A stretch of 5,792 nt of DNA from the NCBI GenBank assembly GCA_029863735.1, contig JAOTUT010000110.1, forward strand, positions 1 to 5,792, given 5' to 3'. Positions 1 through 5,290 of the stretch are shown here, in pieces. Below the pieces are notes generated by a model. The model ran no database searches, had not been told where the DNA came from, and saw only the letters and a program-made list of their open reading frames with translations. Source of the DNA: Ignavibacteria bacterium. Lineage in GTDB: Bacteria; Bacteroidota; Ignavibacteria; Ignavibacteriales; Ignavibacteriaceae. A program made the translations under genes and the position numbers. Numbering within the stretch: the first letter of the stretch is position 1; each line of letters opens with the position of its first letter.

Positions 1-749
1 TTGGATTGAATGGAAGAAACCTAGCTCATGTTTTAAAGGAAACAGGAATCAGATACATTATCATAGAAATGAATCCGGAGACTGTCAAAAAGGAAAAATC
101 CAAAGGAGAAAATATTATTTATGGTGACATTGGAAATAGCGAAGTTCTTAAATCTGCGAGAATAAGTAATGCTAAAATTCTTGTGATTGCAATTTCTGAT
201 CGGTCAACATCCAAAAGAGCATTGAAGCAGGCAAAAGAAATAAATCCGAATATTCATGTAATAGTTCGTACTCGATTTGTGAAGGAAACCGATGAGCTTG
301 TAAAGATGGGTGCAGCAAAAGTAATTCCAGAAGAATTTGAAACATCAATACAAATATTCAGACAGGTGCTTGAACAATATCATATTCCGTTAAATGTAAT
401 TATGCAGCAGGTTAATCTTCTCAGAGGCGAATCATATAAATACCTGCGCTCAGAAGCAGGTACTGAAGTCGCTTTCACTCATATTGATGAATTACTTTCA
501 GCTAGACTAACGGATACTTTTTATTTAAACGAAGAAAATCAGTTTGCTGGTAAAACGATAGGTGAATTGAATTTAAGAAGTAAAACAGATGCAACAATTA
601 TTGCAATCGTAAGAAAGGGAACAACTATAACAAATCCATCTGCAAAAGATATTCTTCAACCGGGGGACACTTTGGTTATTACAGGTACACACAAAGCTGT
701 GGATCTTGCCTTTGATTTGCTTTCAGGAAATTCTAATCAGACGAGCTAA
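1..749 (+). CDS. C-terminal part of a CPA2/Kef-type monovalent cation:proton antiporter (TrkA-N + TrkA-C regulatory region), 5'-truncated
   Basis: The gene enters from outside the window. The frame is open from base 3 and reads GLNGRNLA, the second half of a Rossmann GxGxxG nucleotide-binding loop, so the TTG at base 6 is an internal leucine codon, not a start. Numbering from the first visible Gly, residues 1-120 are a TrkA-N (RCK-N) domain. The acidic Glu22 (IIIEMNPE) ends the second strand, where NAD(H)-type nucleotides bind by their ribose, and YGD follows at 40-42. Residues about 155-240 match a TrkA-C (RCK-C) domain ending in QPGDTLVITGT. In CPA2 antiporters (KefB/KefC relatives) this pair follows a membrane domain of about 12 helices and gates K+ or Na+ exchange for H+ in response to nucleotides or other ligands. 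The membrane part is not visible, so a stand-alone TrkA or a potassium channel subunit remains possible. The ion specificity cannot be read. The stop is TAA at 747-749. Confidence 0.85.
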   Translation, partial: GLNGRNLAHVLKETGIRYIIIEMNPETVKKEKSKGENIIYGDIGNSEVLKSARISNAKILVIAISDRSTSKRALKQAKEINPNIHVIVRTRFVKETDELVKMGAAKVIPEEFETSIQIFRQVLEQYHIPLNVIMQQVNLLRGESYKYLRSEAGTEVAFTHIDELLSARLTDTFYLNEENQFAGKTIGELNLRSKTDATIIAIVRKGTTITNPSAKDILQPGDTLVITGTHKAVDLAFDLLSGNSNQTS

Positions 750-831
750 TCCCTCTCAAAAACTGATTGTTTTCTCAAAATTAGTGAATCCAATTCCGTT
801 TTAAGTCACCAAATGGCAGTAACTCTAACTA

Positions 832-837
832 TATAAT
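832..837 (+). promoter_or_regulatory. Possible -10 box (TATAAT) for the peptidase gene
   Basis: A perfect TATAAT lies about 110 bases upstream of the peptidase start. No TTGACA-like hexamer is seen 15-19 bases upstream, and there is no extended TGn motif, so the call rests on the -10 alone in AT-rich DNA where such a match can occur by chance. The TTTG directly after it (837-840) is one base out of register for the Bacteroidota TAnnTTTG consensus. Confidence 0.25.
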
Positions 838-855
838 TTGCATACAAATTGTATG
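835..855. promoter_or_regulatory. Overlapping palindromes, candidate operator
   Basis: CATACAA (841-847) and TTGTATG (849-855) form a perfect 7-base inverted repeat around a single central A. A second one, AATTTG (835-840) and CAAATT (845-850), overlaps it with a CATA spacer. Both abut the TATAAT at 832-837. A near-symmetric 15-base site at that position could bind a dimeric repressor. No cognate regulator is encoded in the window, and the assignment is inference from symmetry and position. Confidence 0.35.
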
Positions 856-944
856 ATATTGATGGATTTTAATATTTCTAAGAATGAGATTCGATTGAAT
901 AGTAATGGAAATTAAACTTAAATTAGACTTATAAATTAATTTTA

Positions 945-3662
945 ATGGGGTCAAATATGACTAAATATTTTTTACTTTTTACTTTTCTAATACTCGTTTC
1001 GTTAAACATTTTTTCTCAGAATTACAAAGAAGTCAAAATTTATCTGAATAATGTTAAAGATGCTCAGACTCTTATAAATGCGGGAATGGAGTTCGATCAT
1101 CTGAATTTCAATAAAGATAAAAGCATAGACGTCTTTATCAGTGAAAGTGATTTTGTAATTCTTCAGAACAGCGGTTTTAGTTATGATGTTCTAATTGAAG
1201 ATTGGTTCGCACATTATCAAAACATTCCGAAGATGAGTGAAGCTGAAAAAACTCAGGCTCTTCAAAAAATCGAACGGGATTTCAGTGTAACAGGATTTAA
1301 TTACGGTTCGATGGGCGGTTTTTATACACTCGCTGAAGTAAATGCTGAGTTAGATGAAATGTATACTCTATACCCAACATTGATCACACAAAAATTTTCT
1401 ATCGGAACTTCAATTGAAGGAAGACCTATTTATATGGTCAAGATTTCCGATAATCCAACAGTTACTGAAAATGAACCACAAGTACTTTATACAGCACTGC
1501 ATCATGCAAGAGAACCTGAAAGTATGGAGCAGATGATATTTTATATGTTTTATCTTTTAGAAAATTATGGAACAGACCCGGAAGCAACATATTTGGTAAA
1601 TAACAGGGAAATATATTTTATACCTGTTATTAATCCTGATGGTTATCAGCATAACTACAATACTAATCCGAGCGGTGGTGGAATGTGGAGAAAAAACAGA
1701 CGAGACAACGGTGGAAGTTATGGTGTTGATTTAAATAGGAACTATGGTCCTTATGCGTATTGGAATTCTCCATATGGTGGCTCGAGTACAACTCCTAGCA
1801 GTGATACTTACAGAGGAACAGCTCCATTCTCAGAACCTGAAACCGCTGCTATCAGAGATTTCCTCGCTGGCAAAAACTTTAGTAATACTCTTAACTACCA
1901 CACCTATGGCAATTATCTAATTTATCCATATGGTGCTTTTCCTTATTTAACACCTGATTCGTTAACTTTCCTTGAATACGCAGGAGATATGACTTCATTC
2001 AACGGCTACTCAGCTGGAACTGCGCTGCAAACAGTTGGTTATGGTGTTCGAGGGGTAAGTGATGATTATTTTTATGATGGAGATGTAATAACTAACGATG
2101 GGAAGATTTTTGCTATGACGCCGGAAGTTGGCACTACAGGGTTCTGGCCATCACAAAGCGAGATTATACCACTGGCAGTAGAAAACTTACTACCGAATTT
2201 GTATTATGCCTGGGTTGCGGGTGAATCAGTTCATCTTGATAATCCAAACTTTGCGCAGCAATATTTTAATCCGGGCGATGTAGTTAATATGTTACCTTCA
2301 TTCAGGAACAAAGGACTTTCAACTGGTTACAATATCGGTGTAACGGTTAATTCATTAAGTACGTATGCTACTATTAATTCCGGTAGTGCAAACCTTGATT
2401 CTTTGCAGGCAAGATCTACTGCACAGGTTACTGTTCCATTAATATTTACTATTTCTCAAACAGCACCTGCTGAAGAAGAAATAAAACTTGAATTCGTAAT
2501 TAGTTTAAACTCAAGCATTGTTAGAAAAGACACAATTAGCTTGATAATTGGCACACCAGTTTTTGTTTTCGCTGATACTACTAATAATCCAACTGATTTA
2601 TGGACTATCACTCCATCTTCAAATCCTCATTGGGAAGCAACTACTACTACATTTCACTCTGCTCCGAATTCTTATACTGACAGTAAAATTGGAAATTACC
2701 TTAGCAATGCAATAGTTACGATGACATTAACCAACTCAATAAATTTAACTTCATATACTAATCCAAGGCTTGTTTTCTGGACAAAGTATGATATAGAAAG
2801 CAATTGGGATTATGGTCAAGTAGATATATCAACAAATAACGGCTCAACCTGGTTTCCGCTTCAGGGTCAGTACACAGAACCCGGAGTGGGAAGTTTCCAG
2901 CCGAATGGTGAACCCCTCTACGATGGTTTGAGAACAAACTGGGTAAGAGAAGAGATGAGTCTTGCTTCGTACACAGCAGCACAGAATAAAATTAGATTTC
3001 AGTTGAATGCTGATGGTTATATTGAACGCGATGGATGGTATGTTGATGATATCGGAATAATTATTTATCAAATTACTCCGGTGGAATTGCTTTCATTTTT
3101 TGCCAATGTCAAATCAAATAATGTAGTACTTTCCTGGTCAACAGCATCAGAAATGAATAATAGTATGTTCGAGGTCCAAAGAGCTGTCGGAAGTGCCGGC
3201 CAGAATAATATGGATTGGAAAACAATCGGTTCTGTTGAAGGAAGGGGAACGACAACAGAAAAAAGTAATTATATATACACGGATGAATTTCCTGTAAATG
3301 GTATATCATATTACAGATTAAAACAAATTGATTTTGACGGCACCTTCAGAATTTTTAATGCTGAGATGGTCGAGTTTACTCAAGTAAAAGATTATGCACT
3401 TGAGCAGAACTATCCGAATCCTTTTAATCCTTCAACGGTAATCGACTATTCGATTCCGGTTGCAGGACAGGTTAAACTGACAATTTACAATCTTCTTGGT
3501 TCTGAAGTAGCCTTGCTTGTTAATGAATACAAAGAAGCAGGCAATTATTCGGTTGAGTTCTCAACTGAAAATCTTAAAGACAACCTGGGCTCGGGTGTTT
3601 ATATTTATACTCTGAAGGCTGGCTCATTTACACAGACGAGAAAGATGGTTGTTCTTAAATAA
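945..3662 (+). CDS. Secreted M14-family zinc carboxypeptidase with T9SS type A sorting domain
   Basis: This 905-residue exoprotein is predicted to remove C-terminal residues from peptides outside the cell. A signal peptide spans about residues 5-24 (cleavage near FS|Q), and a likely propeptide follows to about 115. The M14 domain (about 120-427) has the zinc ligands H187 and E190 (HARE) and H319 (NYHTYG), R189, R249 (WRK), N264-R265 (DLNRN), Y366 and the general base E394 (TPEVG), matching carboxypeptidase A H69, E72, H196, R71, R127, N144-R145, Y248 and E270. D373 falls at the position of Asp255 in carboxypeptidase B, hinting that basic C-terminal residues are accepted. Next come an Ig-like region (about 430-537), a jelly-roll resembling immune inhibitor A/MAM domains (about 540-708, ending WYVDDIGI), a fibronectin-III-like module (about 711-812) and a T9SS type A sorting domain (about 817-905, QNYPNPFNPST). 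The start may be the ATG at 957 (MTKYFLL), which has GGGG six bases upstream; the ATG at 945 has no ribosome site. Confidence 0.96.
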   Translation: MGSNMTKYFLLFTFLILVSLNIFSQNYKEVKIYLNNVKDAQTLINAGMEFDHLNFNKDKSIDVFISESDFVILQNSGFSYDVLIEDWFAHYQNIPKMSEAEKTQALQKIERDFSVTGFNYGSMGGFYTLAEVNAELDEMYTLYPTLITQKFSIGTSIEGRPIYMVKISDNPTVTENEPQVLYTALHHAREPESMEQMIFYMFYLLENYGTDPEATYLVNNREIYFIPVINPDGYQHNYNTNPSGGGMWRKNRRDNGGSYGVDLNRNYGPYAYWNSPYGGSSTTPSSDTYRGTAPFSEPETAAIRDFLAGKNFSNTLNYHTYGNYLIYPYGAFPYLTPDSLTFLEYAGDMTSFNGYSAGTALQTVGYGVRGVSDDYFYDGDVITNDGKIFAMTPEVGTTGFWPSQSEIIPLAVENLLPNLYYAWVAGESVHLDNPNFAQQYFNPGDVVNMLPSFRNKGLSTGYNIGVTVNSLSTYATINSGSANLDSLQARSTAQVTVPLIFTISQTAPAEEEIKLEFVISLNSSIVRKDTISLIIGTPVFVFADTTNNPTDLWTITPSSNPHWEATTTTFHSAPNSYTDSKIGNYLSNAIVTMTLTNSINLTSYTNPRLVFWTKYDIESNWDYGQVDISTNNGSTWFPLQGQYTEPGVGSFQPNGEPLYDGLRTNWVREEMSLASYTAAQNKIRFQLNADGYIERDGWYVDDIGIIIYQITPVELLSFFANVKSNNVVLSWSTASEMNNSMFEVQRAVGSAGQNNMDWKTIGSVEGRGTTTEKSNYIYTDEFPVNGISYYRLKQIDFDGTFRIFNAEMVEFTQVKDYALEQNYPNPFNPSTVIDYSIPVAGQVKLTIYNLLGSEVALLVNEYKEAGNYSVEFSTENLKDNLGSGVYIYTLKAGSFTQTRKMVVLK

Positions 3663-3702
3663 TATTATGAGTAAGAATACGATTCCGATGGTTTGTTGAT
3701 CT

Positions 3703-4386
3703 TTACTCAAAAACTTTAATTAATTCACTAAGGCCGGATATTAAAAAATCCGGCTTTTCTTTTTCAAGCTGATTTTTTGTTCTGTAACCATAAAGCACTC
3801 CGCTGCTTTTTGAGCCTGCATTCTTTCCACATTGAATATCAAGTTCTGTATCACCAACCATTATCGATTCTGATGGTTGGACTTGCAGTTCTTTACAAAT
3901 GTATAAAAGAGGCTCAGGTGATGGTTTGTGTGCCAGTCCATCTCTTCTGCCCATTATGTAATCAAATGAGGCTTGAAGATTGAAATGATCAATAATCCTT
4001 TCTGCCTGATCCTGACCCTTCGTTGTAAGCAGCGATATTTTTATATCATTCTTTCTAAGATATCTGATTATTTCTTCTGCTCCAGGATACAAAATAGATG
4101 AATCTATAAAATTAAAATAAAGTGCTTTGTAAATTGAAATGAACTTTTCGAAATCAGGCACTTTAATTTTTAGTTCATCGAAGATATCAACAAAGTGTTT
4201 TCCAATCATATTTGTAAATACATCTTCTGGAATCTTATGTGGTATTTTGAGTTCGTCAAGAGCAACTTGTGTGCTTCTCAGGATCGTATCTCTCGAGTCA
4301 ACTAAAGTTCCGTCAAGATCAAAGCAGACGTGTGTTATTTTATTTTTACTCAACTGATTGTTATTTCTATACTTACTTAATGACAA
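3703..4386 (-). CDS. HAD-superfamily phosphatase, phosphoglycolate phosphatase/PpaX-like
   Basis: This is a cytoplasmic Mg2+-dependent phosphatase of the HAD-IA type, with no signal peptide. All four motifs are present: motif I DLDGT (nucleophile D23, acid/base D25), motif II T121 in LLTTKG, motif III K154 in HKPSPEP, and motif IV GDTELD with metal-binding D179 and D183. A helical C1 cap (about 30-105) sits between motifs I and II, as in Gph, PpaX and beta-phosphoglucomutase. At 227 residues it is of normal family length. The substrate (phosphoglycolate, pyrophosphate or another small phosphate ester) cannot be told from sequence. No in-frame ATG or GTG precedes motif I. The longest frame starts at TTG 4386-4384; a second TTG at 4353-4351 would give a 216-residue protein with the nucleophile at residue 12, closer to the family norm. 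Neither has a Shine-Dalgarno site. The gene converges on the peptidase gene with 40 bases between stops, and no minus-strand terminator is seen. Confidence 0.94.
   Translation of the reverse strand: MSLSKYRNNNQLSKNKITHVCFDLDGTLVDSRDTILRSTQVALDELKIPHKIPEDVFTNMIGKHFVDIFDELKIKVPDFEKFISIYKALYFNFIDSSILYPGAEEIIRYLRKNDIKISLLTTKGQDQAERIIDHFNLQASFDYIMGRRDGLAHKPSPEPLLYICKELQVQPSESIMVGDTELDIQCGKNAGSKSSGVLYGYRTKNQLEKEKPDFLISGLSELIKVFE
3731..3764 (+). terminator. Rho-independent terminator of the peptidase gene, inside the convergent HAD coding region
   Basis: GCCGGAT (3733-3739) pairs perfectly with ATCCGGC (3748-3754) across an 8-base A-rich loop. An outer G.U and A-U pair can add to the stem. The right arm runs straight into TTTTCTTTTT (3755-3764), the expected U-tract for plus-strand RNA. 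It lies about 70 bases past the peptidase stop. On the minus strand the hairpin is not followed by a U-run, so it should act only on the peptidase transcript. The same bases encode KPDFLISGL near the end of the HAD protein. Confidence 0.75.
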
Positions 4387-4423
4387 ATATATAAAAACAA
4401 TGCGCTTTCTTTTGGATTATTTC

Positions 4424-4440
4424 TTGAAAAATATTTTCAA
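4424..4440. repeat. Perfect short inverted repeat TTGAAAA-ATA-TTTTCAA
   Basis: Seven-base arms at 4424-4430 and 4434-4440 flank a 3-base centre, 37 bases upstream of the longest HAD start. The position fits an operator or promoter-proximal site for the HAD gene. With one G-C pair per arm it would be a weak RNA hairpin, so DNA binding is the likelier use if it is functional. No direct evidence of function. Confidence 0.4.
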
Positions 4441-4528
4441 CATTACTTGTTTTTATTTTATAAATATTTAATTTTTTAGTAGAGGTTCATAACATTTATG
4501 ACTTCAGAAAAAGTTGTCGTTTATTGAG

Positions 4529-4614
4529 AAAATTGTAATTCTTGCTTGGAATGTAAAAATCAGGTAAAAATTAAATGGTTCGGTCTCACTGCATCTAATT
4601 TTTATTACAATTTT
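4529..4614. repeat. Nested long-range inverted repeat upstream of the small exported-protein gene
   Basis: AAAATTGTAAT (4529-4539) is the exact reverse complement of ATTACAATTTT (4604-4614). Inside it, AAAAATTA (4566-4573) pairs exactly with TAATTTTT (4596-4603), so on the right side the two helices are contiguous and could stack, leaving a 26-base left-hand bulge and a 22-base apical loop. Both helices are A/T-rich. It sits 92 bases ahead of the 4706 start and could be a leader structure, an untranslated RNA element or chance pairing in AT-rich DNA. Confidence 0.35.
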
Positions 4615-4692
4615 ATGGATAATTAAATCATAGAATACGGTACGATTTTTAGCTTGGTAATGTCAAATGACTAATTAACTAAACAAACTCAC

Positions 4693-4699
4693 AAAGGAG
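4693..4699 (+). promoter_or_regulatory. Strong Shine-Dalgarno site of the small exported-protein gene
   Basis: AAAGGAG ends six bases before the ATG at 4706, near-ideal spacing. It fixes the start of this small gene and contrasts with the peptidase and HAD genes, which have no clear site. Confidence 0.85.
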
Positions 4700-4705
4700 T
4701 GAATA

Positions 4706-5128
4706 ATGAAAAAAATCAATTACCTACTTTTGTTTGCAATGTTCCTTGCATTCTTTGCTATGCAATCGAACGCTTCAGCTCAGGAAGAACCAGTGTTATA
4801 TTTCTGTGAAAGATATGATGATTACGATGGGGAAATTGGCGTTAGCGATAGATTTACCACGGGACATATAACGGTAATGGTTAAATCTGATTATGCCTTA
4901 AGATTAGATGATGTGACTATTCAGTATGATAAATACAATTTTAGAACAGGTAAATTTGAGTACTATAAGAAATTCGATTTTGCTATTGATCGCGATATGA
5001 AATATATTTTCTTTGAGCGAAACGATGAAAGCGATATGGAATTTGAAGATCCCGGTTTCTACCGCGTCTTTTTGCTAGATGATCGCGGCAAAACCGTAAC
5101 AAGCTCACTAGTCGAAATAATAGATTAA
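4706..5128 (+). CDS. Small exported acidic protein of unrecognised family
   Basis: I do not recognise this 140-residue protein. It has a textbook Sec signal peptide: MKK, a hydrophobic core at about residues 6-18, and a likely cleavage after A25 (ASA|Q). The mature part of about 115 residues is acidic by my count (27 Asp/Glu against 15 Lys/Arg) and rich in Tyr/Phe (21). Alternating hydrophobic stretches (HITVMVK, DDVTIQYDKY, GFYRVFLLDD, SLVEII) suggest a single beta-sandwich-like domain. The lone cysteine C34 lies nine residues past the predicted cleavage site and is not in a lipobox, so it is not a lipoprotein. No T9SS sorting domain is present, so a periplasmic location is the simplest guess. 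The strong ribosome site, the tight terminator after the stop and a monocistronic layout suggest a real, well-translated gene. Its role could be structural, binding or sensory; nothing in the sequence decides it. Confidence 0.85.
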   Translation: MKKINYLLLFAMFLAFFAMQSNASAQEEPVLYFCERYDDYDGEIGVSDRFTTGHITVMVKSDYALRLDDVTIQYDKYNFRTGKFEYYKKFDFAIDRDMKYIFFERNDESDMEFEDPGFYRVFLLDDRGKTVTSSLVEIID

Positions 5129-5146
5129 ATTAAGATTCTTTCTTTT

Positions 5147-5181
5147 TAAGCCCCGATTAATCCTCGGGGCTTATTTATTTT
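5147..5181 (+). terminator. Rho-independent terminator after the small exported-protein gene
   Basis: TAAGCCCCGA (5147-5156) and TCGGGGCTTA (5164-5173) form a perfect 10-base-pair stem with a 7-base loop, followed by a T-rich tail (TTTATTTT). It starts 18 bases past the TAA at 5126-5128. It ends this transcript, so the downstream aldolase gene should need its own promoter. Confidence 0.9.
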
Positions 5182-5206
5182 AAATAATTTATTGTTCTAT
5201 TTAACG

Positions 5207-5237
5207 TTGAAATCCACCCACCGTAACCTTATTTTTG
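5207..5237 (+). promoter_or_regulatory. Candidate Bacteroidota-type promoter of the aldolase gene
   Basis: TTG at 5207-5209 is followed after exactly 20 bases by TATTTTTG at 5230-5237. This matches the TTG-N17-23-TAnnTTTG consensus described for primary-sigma promoters of Bacteroidota. It lies between the upstream terminator and the aldolase start and would give a leader of roughly 45-50 bases. An alternative GATAAT at 5252-5257 has a TTGACC only 11 bases upstream, too close for a standard -35/-10 pair. Confidence 0.5.
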
Positions 5238-5281
5238 ACCTGCTATTCACTGATAATAAAACAAAATTAAAAATTTAAAAC

Positions 5282-5285
5282 GGAG
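5282..5285 (+). promoter_or_regulatory. Shine-Dalgarno site of the aldolase gene
   Basis: GGAG ends five bases before the ATG at 5291, in otherwise A/T-only surroundings. It supports this start, as does the match of the N-terminus to FbaB proteins. Confidence 0.75.
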
Positions 5286-5290
5286 TTATT

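Larger units (their letters stand above)
750..944. other. Intergenic region between the antiporter gene and the peptidase gene
   Basis: This 195-base AT-rich gap contains no plausible gene. I see no convincing terminator for the antiporter gene; the only candidate hairpin, AAAAC/GTTTT at 759-773, has a stem that is almost all A-T. The middle holds a perfect TATAAT and two overlapping inverted repeats, listed separately. The last 40 bases before the peptidase start are almost pure A/T and show no Shine-Dalgarno sequence ahead of the ATG at 945. Confidence 0.6.
4387..4705. other. 319-base AT-rich region between divergent genes, no gene seen
   Basis: The HAD gene reads left and the small exported-protein gene reads right, so both promoters should lie here. 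No frame has a convincing protein and no tRNA or rRNA fold was found. Structure seen: a 17-base palindrome at 4424-4440 near the HAD start, and a nested inverted repeat at 4529-4614. Promoter candidates are weak: TAGAAT at 4631-4636 resembles a -10 box and TAGCTTGG near 4650 is one base off TAnnTTTG, neither with a clear upstream partner. The region is long for this tightly spaced window. Confidence 0.6.

Noticed and set aside
6..749. TTG at base 6 as a true start of the first gene
   Set aside because: The frame is open upstream of it and the codon falls within the nucleotide-binding GxGxxG loop, so the gene clearly starts before the window.
759..773. AAAAC/GTTTT hairpin as terminator of the antiporter gene
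   Set aside because: The stem is five pairs, four of them A-T, with no proper U-tract after it; too weak to call.
2758..3309. Minus-strand open frames within the peptidase gene
   Set aside because: They overlap each other and lie opposite well-defined jelly-roll and fibronectin-like coding sequence; their translations show no domain and no ribosome sites.
3668..3709. TGAGTAA/TTACTCA inverted repeat between the convergent genes as a bidirectional terminator
   Set aside because: Seven-base weak arms are separated by 28 bases and no U-tract follows; the hairpin at 3731-3764 is far better.
3777..4357. Plus-strand open frames opposite the HAD gene
   Set aside because: They are antisense to a gene with all four HAD motifs intact, and their translations look random.
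4796..4818. Cys34 of the small exported protein as a lipoprotein cysteine
   Set aside because: It lies nine residues past the predicted signal-peptidase I site, without a lipobox pattern directly before it.
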